A stretch of 64,000 bases of DNA, taken from NCBI RefSeq assembly GCF_030209445.1, contig NZ_JARVSD010000007.1, forward strand, positions 1 through 64,000, in the 5' to 3' direction. Each line of letters opens with the position of its first letter. Position 1 is the stretch's first letter. Source of the DNA: Promicromonospora sp. MEB111 (GTDB lineage Bacteria; Actinomycetota; Actinomycetes; Actinomycetales; Cellulomonadaceae). Position numbers and translations under genes: made by a program. Below the pieces are notes generated by a model. That model did no database searches, was not told the DNA's origin, and saw nothing but the letters and a program-made list of their open reading frames with translations. This document shows, one piece after another, positions 43,184-52,697 of this stretch.

Positions 43184-43957
43184 CTAGTCCATGAAGGCGC
43201 CGCCGTTGATCGCCAGGGCCTCACCGGTCACGAATGCGGCGTCCTCACCCAGGAGGAACGCGACGACTCGTGCGACGTCCTCGGGCTGTTCCAGCCGGCC
43301 GAGCGGTGTGTCATCGATCCAGAGCTGACGCACCTCTTCGGGGGTCGTTCCGCGTAGCTCGGCCTCCCAGGCGAGCTCGCGGTCCTGCATCGGCGTGGCG
43401 ACGTATCCCGGGCAGATGCTGTTCACGCGAATGCCGTGCTCGGCGAGCTCGAACGCCATGGCCTGCGTCAGTCCGACGACGCCGAACTTCGACGCGACGT
43501 AGTCCGCGAGGAACGGCACGCGTCCCTGCTTCCCAGCCATCGATGCGGTGTTCACGATCGCGCCGCGCACGCCTGTCCGCACCATGGCGCGCGCCGCGGC
43601 CTGACCGCAGACGAACACACCTTTCAGGTTGATGTCGAGCGTCAGGTCGTAGCGTTCGATGGGCATCTCCAGGAACCGCTGCATGAAGGAGATCCCGGCG
43701 TTGCTCACCCAGGCATCCAGGCCGAGGCGGTCGGCGACGTCATCGGCGACCGCGGCGGCGTCCGACGGGTCGCGCACGTCGAGACGAGCCGACTCGTGTC
43801 GCGCTCCGCCGATCTCCGGGAGGCCGCGCGCCGAGCGTTCAGCGGCGTCCGCATCGATGTCGGTGACAACGACCTGCCATCCGCGGGTGGCCAGCGTGCT
43901 CGCGATCGTACGGCCGATGCCGGATCCAGCTCCGGTGACGACGACTGTCCTTGTCAT
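43184..43957 (-). CDS. SDR-family polyol dehydrogenase
   Basis: A 257-residue classical SDR: TGAGSGIGRT at residue 8, VVTDIDAD (Asp favouring NAD) at about 32, NAG in SNAGISF, catalytic Ser in NTASMAGKQG and YVASK. The pattern is like xylitol, arabitol or galactitol dehydrogenases. It is the last gene of the sugar/amidase operon; its ATG overlaps the kinase stop (ATGA) and has its own GGAGAA ribosome binding site. It probably oxidises the polyol or sugar released from the imported substrate. Confidence 0.92.
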   Translation of the reverse strand: MTRTVVVTGAGSGIGRTIASTLATRGWQVVVTDIDADAAERSARGLPEIGGARHESARLDVRDPSDAAAVADDVADRLGLDAWVSNAGISFMQRFLEMPIERYDLTLDINLKGVFVCGQAAARAMVRTGVRGAIVNTASMAGKQGRVPFLADYVASKFGVVGLTQAMAFELAEHGIRVNSICPGYVATPMQDRELAWEAELRGTTPEEVRQLWIDDTPLGRLEQPEDVARVVAFLLGEDAAFVTGEALAINGGAFMD

Positions 43958-45438
43958 GATCGTGTTCTCCTTGCGATTCCGTGGGAGATGGGGGCCATGG
44001 CTCGCCCCAGCTCCCGCCATTGCGCGTACGCGTCGTCGTATCGGGCGACATTGTCCGGGTTCGGGGTCACGGGTTCGCCGCGTGCGATGAACCGGGACGT
44101 GTCGGCCCAGGCGTCCAGCTCGCCGGTCCCGACCGCGGCGATGAGCGCGGCGCCCAGGGACGCGCCGGGGTGGTCGATGATCGAGTGCATGGGTGCGCCG
44201 AGCACGTCAGCGTGGATGCGGCGCCACAGCATCGACTTGCTGCCTCCGTTCGTGATCGATGCGCGGCCGAGCTGGACTCCCAGCTCGTCGAACACCTCGA
44301 CGTGGTGCCGGAAGCCGAAGGCGATCGCCTCGAGGACGGAGCGGTAGAGGTCCGCGCGGTCGTGACCGAGGTGCAGTCCCGCGAAGGTGCCGCGGAGGTC
44401 GGGGTCGTGCAGCGGGCTCTTCTCGCCGAGGAAGTACGGAAGGCACAGCACCTGGGCGGGTTCTCGTTGCGCGGCTTCGTCGTCGAGAACGGTGAGGGAC
44501 TCGCCGCCGATCAGGGCCTGGTACCAGCGGATGAGGCTTCCGCTGGTTGCCATGCATCCGTTGGGCAACCACCGCCCCGGCACCGGGTGCGCGTCGAGGT
44601 AGAGCCTCGGGTCGTGCAGCGGCAGGTCGCTCGCGACGAGGATGTCGCCCGCGCCTCCGAGCTTGACGAGCCAGTCGCCGTGGGACTCGACGCCGGCGGC
44701 GAAGGCCGACAGGACGTGGTCGGCACCGCCGACCACGAGCTTGGTGTCCGGGTGCAGCCCGGTCTGCTCCGCCATGCCCGGCGAGAGGGTCCCGGCGACG
44801 TCGCCCGGCGAAAGCACGGGCGCGAGCAGGTGGGCATCGACGTCGCCTGCGGCCAGGACGTCCGGGACGAGATCCCCGTCGATCGTGTAGAGGCCGGATT
44901 CCAGGGCCCAGTTCCGCTCGACATGTGGCGCTGCGCCGAGCGCGACGAGCATCCAGTCGTAGGACCCGAGGATCATCCGGGTACGCGAAAGGACGTCAGG
45001 TTCGTTGCCGGCCAGCCAGGCGATGGTCGGCGCGACAGACTGCTGGGTGAGGGCCGATCCGGTCAGACCCACGAGGTCGACGCCCTGCAGCAGGCCGGCA
45101 AGCCGATCGATCTCCGCGGTCGCGCGCGCGTCGTTCTGCAGGATCGCCCGACGCAGGGGCCTGCCCGATTCGTCGGCGAGGACCACTGCCGGCACCATGC
45201 CGGACGTCGAGACGGCGCCGACGTCGGCGGGACGGACGCCGGAGGAGGCGAGCAGCTCGCGAATCGACGACGACACGTTCTCCAGCCACTGCGCCGGGTC
45301 GGCCTCAGCCCAGCCGGCGTGCGGCGAGAAGAGGGCGGACTCGCGCGTGGTCTGCGCGACGAGGCCGTGCTCGGCGTCGAAGAGGATTGTCTTGGTTCCC
45401 GTGGTGCCGATGTCGACACCGATGGTGAATCGGCTCAC
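43954..45438 (-). CDS. FGGY-family carbohydrate kinase (xylulokinase-like)
   Basis: A 494-residue sugar kinase with the N-terminal phosphate-binding motif TIGVDIGTTGTKTILFD, catalytic Asp in VVGGADHVLSAFAAG, and a C-terminal adenosine-site segment SITNGGSKSMLWRRIHADVL. It fits the xylulokinase/ribulokinase group; the exact ketose is uncertain. It is coupled by 4-bp overlaps both to the allophanate hydrolase gene before it and to the dehydrogenase gene after it. Confidence 0.92.
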   Translation of the reverse strand: MSRFTIGVDIGTTGTKTILFDAEHGLVAQTTRESALFSPHAGWAEADPAQWLENVSSSIRELLASSGVRPADVGAVSTSGMVPAVVLADESGRPLRRAILQNDARATAEIDRLAGLLQGVDLVGLTGSALTQQSVAPTIAWLAGNEPDVLSRTRMILGSYDWMLVALGAAPHVERNWALESGLYTIDGDLVPDVLAAGDVDAHLLAPVLSPGDVAGTLSPGMAEQTGLHPDTKLVVGGADHVLSAFAAGVESHGDWLVKLGGAGDILVASDLPLHDPRLYLDAHPVPGRWLPNGCMATSGSLIRWYQALIGGESLTVLDDEAAQREPAQVLCLPYFLGEKSPLHDPDLRGTFAGLHLGHDRADLYRSVLEAIAFGFRHHVEVFDELGVQLGRASITNGGSKSMLWRRIHADVLGAPMHSIIDHPGASLGAALIAAVGTGELDAWADTSRFIARGEPVTPNPDNVARYDDAYAQWRELGRAMAPISHGIARRTRS

Positions 45439-47135
45439 GTGAGAACCTCCGTCGCCAGGAATCGTCGCCAGTCACCGTGAACGGTGATGTCGGTCGCGTC
45501 GTCGAGGGCTGCCGGCTCGCACAGGAATCCGAGGATCCGTCGTCCGTCCGCCAGCGTCACCCGGCCGATGGTCATCGGGGCGACGAGGTCGCTGAGGAAT
45601 TCTGCGAGTCTGCCTGGCGGGATGAGCCACTCCTCGCCGGTGACCGACGTCGCGCCGGGAACCTCGCCGACGTGGAGGAGCCCAGGCTTCGGCGGGGTGG
45701 TCTCCAGTGCGAAGAGGCGGTACTCCGGTGCCGTGGAGATGGCGCCCCGCAGTCGCGCGCCGCGGGCGGTGAGCTGTCCGTTCAGCGACTCCCCCGTCAT
45801 GTGCGCGCCGAAGACCGCGATCGGGGTCGCTTCTGGCATCCACTCGGTCGAGGAAGGCTGTCCCAGGACACGCGCCGCGAGGTCGAGGAGCGCTCGGTCG
45901 GCGTGGGCGGGTCCGATCAGCGTGACGCCAACCGGGTCGACGCCGGGGATCGCGATCGCGGAGAGGTCGAGCAGGTTGACGAAGTTCGTATAGGTACCGA
46001 CCCACGCGTTGCGGGCGACCGGCTGGGCACGGACTTCGTCGATGGTGGGATGGCCGGGCGCGGTCGGCAGGAGCAGTGCGTCCACTCGCCTCCAGAGTGC
46101 CCGCAGGTGTGAGCGTTCGGCGCGCAGACGCTGCTGGTCCTGAACGAGCTGGACTGCGGACGGCGCGGATCCCGACCGGACGATGCCGGCGACCGTGGCA
46201 TCCACCGTGTCGGGCTCGAGATCAAGAAGATGCCCGAAGGCTGCGGTGCGCTCCGCGACCAGCGCGCCCTCATAGAGCAGGCGTGCTGCCTCGAGCAACG
46301 ACGCGATGCTGACTTCGACGACGTCGAAGCCCTGCAGGCGGGCGTACTCCACGGTCGCGCGGTACGTGGCGCGCCACGCGGCAGTCATCGGGCCGAGCTC
46401 CGACTCCGTGGGGATGCCGATCACGGGTGTTCCGGCTGCGGCCAGCGGAGCGGTCGGCGACCAGGCACGACTGCCCGGATCAAGCTCATCCACGGCGATC
46501 ATCGCAGCGAGACAGCGCTGTGCCATGGGGAGCTCACGGGCGAACACCGTGACCGCGTCGTAGCTCGGCGCCGCGGGCACGACTCCCCGCGTGGACACCA
46601 GACCGAGGGTGGGTTTGACCCCGACGATGCCGTTGAATGCTGCCGGAACACGTCCGCTGCCCGCAGTGTCCGTGCCCAAGGCCGCGTCGACGATCCCCAG
46701 GGCGACGGCGACCGCCGATCCAGCGCTGGACCCACCCGAGACCAGCTCCGGGTCGCGGGCGGCCCGGACCGCGCCGTAGGGGGATCGGGTGCCGACGAGG
46801 CCGGTTGCGAACTGGTCCATGTTCGTCTTGCCGAGGACCAACGCACCAGCTGCGCGCAGCAGCCGGACCGCTTCGGCGTCGCGCTCGGGCCGGTAGCGAG
46901 AACCAGGCGAGCCGGCGGTGGTGTCGAAGCCGGCGACGTCGATGTTGTCCTTGACGGCTATGACGGTCCCGGCGAGCGGAAGGTCGTCGCCTGCCGCCGT
47001 CCGACGGTCGATGTCCTCGGCCTGGGCGATCAGCTCGGAGGGCTCGGCCAGCGAGATCCAGACCTCGGGTCGCTCGACCTCCGCGAGCCGTTGCAGCGCC
47101 GCAAGGGCGCGCTCCCGAGCGGTGATGTCAGTCAT
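45435..47135 (-). CDS. atzF: Allophanate hydrolase
   Basis: A 566-residue cytoplasmic amidase-signature enzyme that splits allophanate (urea-1-carboxylate) to ammonia and CO2. The amidase part (about 1-440) has catalytic Lys in VIAVKDNIDVAG and the Ser pair in SGGSSAGSAVAVALG and GTDTAGSGRVPAAF. The C-terminal domain (about 450-566, FGAHMTGESLNGQLTARGAR) is the AtzF/DUR1,2 extra domain. Length matches AtzF. No urea carboxylase is nearby, so allophanate must come from another route, such as biuret-type hydrolysis. ATGA overlaps with both neighbours. Confidence 0.92.
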   Translation of the reverse strand: MTDITARERALAALQRLAEVERPEVWISLAEPSELIAQAEDIDRRTAAGDDLPLAGTVIAVKDNIDVAGFDTTAGSPGSRYRPERDAEAVRLLRAAGALVLGKTNMDQFATGLVGTRSPYGAVRAARDPELVSGGSSAGSAVAVALGIVDAALGTDTAGSGRVPAAFNGIVGVKPTLGLVSTRGVVPAAPSYDAVTVFARELPMAQRCLAAMIAVDELDPGSRAWSPTAPLAAAGTPVIGIPTESELGPMTAAWRATYRATVEYARLQGFDVVEVSIASLLEAARLLYEGALVAERTAAFGHLLDLEPDTVDATVAGIVRSGSAPSAVQLVQDQQRLRAERSHLRALWRRVDALLLPTAPGHPTIDEVRAQPVARNAWVGTYTNFVNLLDLSAIAIPGVDPVGVTLIGPAHADRALLDLAARVLGQPSSTEWMPEATPIAVFGAHMTGESLNGQLTARGARLRGAISTAPEYRLFALETTPPKPGLLHVGEVPGATSVTGEEWLIPPGRLAEFLSDLVAPMTIGRVTLADGRRILGFLCEPAALDDATDITVHGDWRRFLATEVLT

Positions 47136-48553
47136 CGGACACCCGTGGGGTGCTGGTCGACGAACCCGGTAGCCGCCTCGATGCCCGCGCCCAGCGCCAG
47201 GAGGTCGGCGTCGCGGCGCATGGGTGCGACGAGCTGGAGGCCGAACGGCATCCCCGACTCGGTGAACCCTCCGGGCGTGATCAGAGCGGGGTGGCTCGTC
47301 ATGGTGATCCGGTTGGCCATGCGCTGCCAGTGGAAGTAGCGGTCGAACGAGATCCCGTCGATCTCGTGCACCCACTCGAGCTCGGCGTCGGGTGCCGTGA
47401 CCGGGGTTGCGGGTGTGACGAAGAGGTCGTACTTCTCCAGCAGTCGAGCCGTCCGGCGGGTGATCTCGGTACGCAGCGCCAGGCCGTGCGCGATCTCCTT
47501 CGCGGTGAACGCTCCGCCCTGACGGACGTTGCGCACGAAGTCCGGGCGGTAGAGGTCGGGAGTCGCCTCCACGCCGGGCCACCCGAAGGAGAAGAAGCCG
47601 AACATCTCGACGATCTCCCAAGCCTCGTCCGCGTCCGAGAAGTCGATCTCGACGTCCTCGACGATCGCCCCGAGGCCGACCAGGCGGTCCCGGGCATCCG
47701 CGTAGGCGCGACGCACCTCGGGGTCGACGGGCAGGCCGTCCGCGTCGTGGCTCCACGCGATGCGGACACCTTCGACGGAGCGCGGCTGGATGTCGGCGAA
47801 GGCTGCGGGATCCTGGTCGAGCGACAGGGGTGCGGCCACGTCAGGGCCGGAGATCGCAGCCAACAGCAGTCCGGCATCGCGGGAGTTCCTTGCCATGGGG
47901 CCGAGGACGCTGTGCGGCGACCAACCGCTTCCCGGAGCGTCTGCGGGCACGAGCCCCGCGGTAGGGCGCAGGCCCACCGTGTTGCAGAACGAGGAGGGGT
48001 AGCGAAGGCTCCCCCCGCTGTCAGATCCGTCGGCGACAGGAAGCATGCCCGATGCGATCGCAGCACCGGCGCCCGACGATCCGCCGCCGTGGCGGGACGT
48101 GTCCCAGGGGTTGCGGGTGATGCCGTAGACCGGGTTGAACGTGAGCGTGCCCACCCCGTGCTCGGGGGTGTTCGTCTTGCCGATGACGATCGCGCCGGAC
48201 TCACGCAGCCGGTGCACGAGGAGGCTGTCGCGCGTGGCCGCGGGCGCGTCGGCGAATGCCGCCGAGCCGTAGGTGGTGGGCAGGCCTTCGACGTCGAGCA
48301 GGTCCTTCACCGCGGTGGGAAGCCCGTGCAGCACACCCAGCTCGTCACCCCGGGCGACGGCGGCATCTGCCTCTGCGGCAGCCGCGAGTGCTTGCGACTC
48401 CGGTATGGGAGCCACGATCGAGTTCAGGACCGGGTTGACGTCCTCGATGCGCTCCAGGTGAGCGCGCATGACCTCGACGGCCGAGATCGTCCGGTTGCGG
48501 ATCGCGGCAGCGAGCTCGGTGGCGTTCCAGTAGTAGAGGGGTGTCTCGGACAT
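47132..48553 (-). CDS. Amidase (amidase-signature family)
   Basis: A 473-residue amidase with the Ser-cisSer-Lys triad: Lys in TAVKDLLDVEG, cis-Ser in GGGSSGAGAAIASG and nucleophile Ser in GSDSGGSLRYPSSF. An unusually aromatic and acidic middle part (IVEDVEIDFSDADEAWEIVE) precedes the last third. Cytoplasmic. It lies between the MalG-like permease and the allophanate hydrolase, coupled to the latter. It should cleave an amide in the imported compound or in an intermediate feeding AtzF; the substrate is unknown. Confidence 0.9.
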   Translation of the reverse strand: MSETPLYYWNATELAAAIRNRTISAVEVMRAHLERIEDVNPVLNSIVAPIPESQALAAAAEADAAVARGDELGVLHGLPTAVKDLLDVEGLPTTYGSAAFADAPAATRDSLLVHRLRESGAIVIGKTNTPEHGVGTLTFNPVYGITRNPWDTSRHGGGSSGAGAAIASGMLPVADGSDSGGSLRYPSSFCNTVGLRPTAGLVPADAPGSGWSPHSVLGPMARNSRDAGLLLAAISGPDVAAPLSLDQDPAAFADIQPRSVEGVRIAWSHDADGLPVDPEVRRAYADARDRLVGLGAIVEDVEIDFSDADEAWEIVEMFGFFSFGWPGVEATPDLYRPDFVRNVRQGGAFTAKEIAHGLALRTEITRRTARLLEKYDLFVTPATPVTAPDAELEWVHEIDGISFDRYFHWQRMANRITMTSHPALITPGGFTESGMPFGLQLVAPMRRDADLLALGAGIEAATGFVDQHPTGVR

Positions 48554-48557
48554 GTGA

Positions 48558-49415
48558 TCAGTGACTGCCTTTCATGACACCGGAGACCATGTAGCGGTTG
48601 AGGGCGATCGCCACGATGACGACCGGGATGGTGGCGATCTGGGCGAAGGCGCCCATCTGGCCGATGCTGATGTCGACGCTCCCGACCGTGGCGAGCATCC
48701 CCACGGGAAGGGTCGCGGTGCGCGGGGTGGTGAGCAGCAACGCGAACAAGAAGTCGTTCCAGGAGAACAGGAAGACGGCGAGCGCGCTGGTGAGGATTCC
48801 CGAGCGTCCGAGGGGGACGGCGATGCGCCAGAACACTCCCCATCTGCTGCATCCGTCCATGCCTGCGGCGGCCTCCACGTCGGGTGGGACTGCCCGGAAG
48901 GTCGTGTACATGGTCCAGACCACGAACCCCACGTTCAGCGCCGCGCTGATGAGGATGAGCGCGAGCTGTGTCCCGACCAGGCCGATGTCGCGCATGACGA
49001 GGTAGAAGGGGATCAGTGCCGCGACGGGTGGCACCATGCGCAGGAAGAGGAAGACGTAGGCAACTGCGGGCGCGGCGCGCAGCGTCGAACGGGCCAGGGC
49101 GTATCCGGCGGGCACACCGAGCAGGAGTGCGAGGAGCGTCGTTCCCGTCGCCACGAGGACGCTGTTGCCCAGCAGGCGGCCCGGCTCGAACAGCTCGAAG
49201 ATGCCGGTGAAGTTCGACAGAGTCGGGGTGAAGAGCAGGTCGAACGGGTTCTCGGAGTAGATGTCCACTCGGGTCTTGAACGCGGTTCCCATCAGCCACA
49301 GGACTGGAGCGAGGAACAGCGCGAGGACGATGAGGAGCGCGGCGGCGTTGAGTCGGCTGCGAGCCACCGTGCGCCGGTAGGCGCGATGCGTCACGAGTGC
49401 GGTGTAGGCGGCCAT
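48558..49415 (-). CDS. Sugar ABC transporter permease, MalG-like
   Basis: A 285-residue permease with six membrane segments (first: ALLIVLALFLAPVLWLMGTA) and EAA loop PPDVEAAAGMDGCSRWGVFW. It is 4 bp from the amidase gene and 1 bp from the MalF stop, so it is tightly coupled. The family imports sugars, polyols or glycerol-phosphate esters. No ATPase gene is nearby. Confidence 0.93.
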   Translation of the reverse strand: MAAYTALVTHRAYRRTVARSRLNAAALLIVLALFLAPVLWLMGTAFKTRVDIYSENPFDLLFTPTLSNFTGIFELFEPGRLLGNSVLVATGTTLLALLLGVPAGYALARSTLRAAPAVAYVFLFLRMVPPVAALIPFYLVMRDIGLVGTQLALILISAALNVGFVVWTMYTTFRAVPPDVEAAAGMDGCSRWGVFWRIAVPLGRSGILTSALAVFLFSWNDFLFALLLTTPRTATLPVGMLATVGSVDISIGQMGAFAQIATIPVVIVAIALNRYMVSGVMKGSH

Positions 49416-49416
49416 G

Positions 49417-50385
49417 TCAGTGCGTCTCGTACTTCCGGTTGAGGCGGTTGAGGGAGAAGACGTATACCGCCGAGAACGCGACGATGATGATCAGGAGGAC
49501 GTTGCTGATCGCGGACGCATATCCGACGTTGAAGAACTGCAGGCCTTCGGTGAAGGCGAGGTAGTTGAGCGTGGTGGTCGCGTTCCCGGGACCGCCCCCG
49601 GTGATCGCGTAGATCGAGTCGAACACCTTGAAGGCGTCCATGGTGCGGATGACCACGGCGATGAAGATGAAGCTCGACAGCTGCGGAAGGACCATGGCGA
49701 ACAGCCGGCGCCAGTAGCCGGCGCCGTCGAGAGAGGCGGCTTCGATCACCTCGTCAGGTAGTGAGCGCAGGCCGCCCAGGAGCGTGAGCGCGATGAGGGG
49801 CGTCCACTGCCACACGTCGACGAGGATGATCGCCGGCATCGCGGTGACCGGGTTGGTGACCAGGCTGTCCAGGTTGCCGCCCGCCAGCGCGTTGACGATC
49901 ACACCCAGCGGCCCGTACGTGGTGGAGTAGAGGTTCTTGAACAGGAGCGCCCCCACCAGCGGGGTGAAGGCGACCGGCACCAGGAAAAGGGCGGTGACCA
50001 CCTTGTTGAAGCGGGTGTCACGCCACAGCATGAGCGCGATCGCGAGGCCGAGCACCAGCTCGATGGCGACAGCGGCGACGGCGAACGTGAGCGTGTTGAC
50101 GATCGCCTGCTGCCCCAGGGGATCCGTGAGGAAGCGGGTGTAGTTGTCGAGGCCGACGAACTGGGGCGCGACCGCCGCATGTCTGAGGTCGTAGTCGAAG
50201 AAGCTCAGCGAGAAGGCCGAGACGATGGGGTACACGCACACCGCCAGCGCGAACAGCACGGCGGGCGCAACCAGCATCAGGAGAAACAGAGCCTTCTGCC
50301 GCCGAAGGCGCGGAGCCGTCGATCGGCTGGAGGGTGCCGGGCGGGTGGACTGGGCTGATACGCCCATCGTCTCGACCATGGTCAT
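49417..50385 (-). CDS. Sugar ABC transporter permease, MalF-like
   Basis: A 322-residue permease with an N-terminal tail of about 35 residues, six membrane segments (first: LFLLMLVAPAVLFALAVCVY), the EAA loop DEVIEAASLDGAGYWRRLFA and the typical SFFDYDLRHA near the first periplasmic loop. The ATG at 50383-50385 has a GAGAG ribosome binding site. It sits 37 bp after the binding-protein gene. Confidence 0.93.
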   Translation of the reverse strand: MTMVETMGVSAQSTRPAPSSRSTAPRLRRQKALFLLMLVAPAVLFALAVCVYPIVSAFSLSFFDYDLRHAAVAPQFVGLDNYTRFLTDPLGQQAIVNTLTFAVAAVAIELVLGLAIALMLWRDTRFNKVVTALFLVPVAFTPLVGALLFKNLYSTTYGPLGVIVNALAGGNLDSLVTNPVTAMPAIILVDVWQWTPLIALTLLGGLRSLPDEVIEAASLDGAGYWRRLFAMVLPQLSSFIFIAVVIRTMDAFKVFDSIYAITGGGPGNATTTLNYLAFTEGLQFFNVGYASAISNVLLIIIVAFSAVYVFSLNRLNRKYETH

Positions 50386-50422
50386 GTTCGTAGATCTCTC
50401 GCTGTTCCGGTCCGGGGCGCCC

Positions 50423-51724
50423 TCAGAAGAGCGCCTCCGCGGTCGCTTGCGCTTCATCGAGCGCTTCCTGCGGGGTCGCTCCCTTGGTGAGCACCTTGCT
50501 CACGGCGATGCCGACGGCGTTCTCGATCTCGGAGTACTGCGGCACGCGCGGACGCGCGTCGCCGTCGCCGTTGGCGAGCGCCTCCGCGACGACGGGCTGG
50601 AAGGGGAACTCGGCCGTGAGCTCGGGGTCCTCGGCCGTCGACTTGCGGATGTACGTGCCCGCTCCGTCTTCCACCCAGCGCTTCTGCACCTCGGGCGAGG
50701 TGACCCACTTGATGAATTCCCACGCGGCGTCAGGGGTATCACTGTCGGCGTTGATCGCCAGACCCCACCCACCGAACGCGTACTTGGGGTCGAGCCCGGC
50801 CGCCATCGGCGCCGGAACGGTTCCCACGTTGCCGGCGATGGTGCTGACGTCGGGGTCCTCGTAGGAGGCGCGGCTCACGCTCCACGTCTCGACGGTGGCG
50901 GCGCGGCCCTGGGTGAAGGCGGTCTCCCGCTGCCCCCAGTCGAACTCGGTCGCGCCGGGCGGTGCGGCCTGGTCGAAGAGGTCGCGATAGAGCTCGAGCG
51001 ACTTCACGTTGACGTCGGAGTTGATGACGGGCTTGCCGTCTCCGTCCAGGATCTGCCCGCCCGACTGGAACGAGTACGCCATCCAGTCCTGAGCGGCTGC
51101 GGGTCCCTGCTGCCCGTTCGCAACCCAGCCCGCGACGGGTCCGTCGTTGCCGATCGCAAGGGCGACGTCGGAGAGGTCCTCGAGAGTGGCCGGAACCTGC
51201 AAACCCTCCTGCTCGAGCACGTCGGTGCGGTAGTTGAGCAGGTTCACGTAGCCCGCGAGCGGGTAGGCGATCTGCTTGTCGCCCCACTCCCCCTGCGTCC
51301 ACGCGGCGTCGTAGATGTCGTCGAGGTCCAGCTCGTCCGCATCGCGCGCGATCCGGTCGGACAGGTCCACCGTGTTGCCGGCCTCCGCGAACTCGCCGGT
51401 CCAGACGATGTCCATCGTGAACAGGTCGAAGTTCCCCGTGCCGCCGACGAAGTCGCTCCGCACCCGCGTCGCGAGGTCGCCGTACCCGACGACGTCCACC
51501 TGGAAGTCGACCCCGTTCTCGTCAGCCCACTCCTTGGCGAACTTCTGGAGCGTTGACGCGAAGGGGTCGTTCATGACCGCCATCGTCAGGCTCTTGCCCT
51601 CGAGCGAGCCCCCCTCTCCTTCGGGAGCCGGGGTGTCGCTGCCACCAGTCACGCAAGCGGCGAGAGCGAGGGTTGTGGACATGCCTACCGCGACCATCGC
51701 CGCGAGGCGCCGTTTCCTGATCAT
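50423..51724 (-). CDS. Sugar-binding lipoprotein (SBP family 1)
   Basis: A 433-residue lipoprotein with signal peptide and lipobox (STTLALAACVTGG, Cys about 24). The mature protein has the MalE-type fold, with LTMAVMNDPFASTLQKFAKE near the N terminus and FGGWGLAINADSDTPDAAWE in the C-terminal half. It delivers substrate to the MalFG-like pair. The ATG at 51722-51724 was chosen over one 14 codons upstream because the signal peptide starts there and AAAGG precedes it. Confidence 0.93.
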   Translation of the reverse strand: MIRKRRLAAMVAVGMSTTLALAACVTGGSDTPAPEGEGGSLEGKSLTMAVMNDPFASTLQKFAKEWADENGVDFQVDVVGYGDLATRVRSDFVGGTGNFDLFTMDIVWTGEFAEAGNTVDLSDRIARDADELDLDDIYDAAWTQGEWGDKQIAYPLAGYVNLLNYRTDVLEQEGLQVPATLEDLSDVALAIGNDGPVAGWVANGQQGPAAAQDWMAYSFQSGGQILDGDGKPVINSDVNVKSLELYRDLFDQAAPPGATEFDWGQRETAFTQGRAATVETWSVSRASYEDPDVSTIAGNVGTVPAPMAAGLDPKYAFGGWGLAINADSDTPDAAWEFIKWVTSPEVQKRWVEDGAGTYIRKSTAEDPELTAEFPFQPVVAEALANGDGDARPRVPQYSEIENAVGIAVSKVLTKGATPQEALDEAQATAEALF

Positions 51725-51743
51725 TCGATAGCCTTTGCTGTTG

Positions 51744-51762
51744 ACGGATGCTTCGCATCCGT
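51744..51762. promoter_or_regulatory. Small stem-loop in the binding-protein gene leader
   Basis: ACGGATGC and GCATCCGT are perfect 8-bp arms around a TTC loop, 20-38 bp upstream of the binding-protein ATG. It could be an mRNA leader structure or an operator half-pair. Confidence 0.35.
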
Positions 51763-51798
51763 TCATCGGGTGATTGGTGCTGCTGTCGCCGTCACCGG

Positions 51799-51831
51799 CG
51801 CCAGAGCCGTCGGGGCACGGCGGCTCTGGCG
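51799..51831. terminator. Terminator of the DeoR gene
   Basis: CGCCAGAGCCG (51799-51809) pairs perfectly with 51821-51831 around an 11-base loop. It begins 10 bp beyond the DeoR stop and implies that the transporter operon has its own promoter in the short stretch before 51724. Confidence 0.65.
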
Positions 51832-51841
51832 GTCGGCCCCG

Positions 51842-52675
51842 TCAGCCCACGGTCGAGGCCTCGGGAGCTTGCCTGACGTCAGTTCCCTGGTCGGGGACGG
51901 CGTCAGAGTTCTCGATGCAGATCACGTCAATGCCTTGTCTGCGAAGGTCCAGCACGATCGGGTCGTCGTCCGCCGCGTCGCAGATGATGACGTCGGCGCT
52001 CGAGGCGGGCGCGATGTTGACCAGCGTGCTTCGTCCGAGCTTGCTGCTGTCGACGGCGACGATGACGCGGTCGCTCCCCGACATCGCTGCCTTCTTCACC
52101 GCGCTCTCACCACGGTGGTAGTCGGAAAGGCCTCGCTCCGGATCCACGCCCGCGACGCCTGCGACATAGGTGTCCGCGTTGTACTTCGCGAAAGTCTCGG
52201 CGGCGTCCGGTCCGACCAGGCTGAGCTCGCCGGTTCGTAGTTCGCCGCCGGTCACGATCACGGTGGTACCCGGCTCCTCGCTCAGCTCGACAGCGGCCAG
52301 GATGCTCGGAGTGATGACCGTCAGCCCGAGGTCGCGGCCGCGCAGTGCGCGCGCCACGGCGAGAACGGTGCTGCCGCTGTCGAGGATGACGGTCTCCCCG
52401 GGAAGGAGCATCTCGACCACGGCATCGGCGATGTGTGACTTCCCGGTCATCGCGTCGGTCAGCCGGGTCTGGAACGACGGTTCGTCGACCTTCCGGGTCA
52501 CCGCGATGGCACCACCGGTCACCCGGCGTGCGACGCCGCGCTCCTCCAACCGCTCGATGTCGCGGCGGATCGTCATCTCGGAGACCTCGAGCTCACGGGC
52601 CAGGTCGGCGTACTTGACCTCGCCGAGCTGGAGCACGCGCTCTTCGACGATCGCTCGTCGCATCTTGACTGCCAT
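51842..52675 (-). CDS. DeoR-family transcriptional regulator
   Basis: A 277-residue DeoR-type regulator: N-terminal winged HTH (VKYADLARELEVSEMTIRRD, then RLEERGVARRVTGGAI) and a sugar-phosphate isomerase-like effector domain with ILDSGSTVLAVARAL and DSSKLGRSTLVNIAP. Such proteins normally sense a phosphorylated sugar, consistent with the FGGY kinase in the adjacent operon. It is divergent from the BtpA-type gene across an array of GTTAC boxes that probably are its operators. Confidence 0.94.
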   Translation of the reverse strand: MAVKMRRAIVEERVLQLGEVKYADLARELEVSEMTIRRDIERLEERGVARRVTGGAIAVTRKVDEPSFQTRLTDAMTGKSHIADAVVEMLLPGETVILDSGSTVLAVARALRGRDLGLTVITPSILAAVELSEEPGTTVIVTGGELRTGELSLVGPDAAETFAKYNADTYVAGVAGVDPERGLSDYHRGESAVKKAAMSGSDRVIVAVDSSKLGRSTLVNIAPASSADVIICDAADDDPIVLDLRRQGIDVICIENSDAVPDQGTDVRQAPEASTVG

Positions 52676-52697
52676 GGCACCAACCTAAAAGTAGGGA

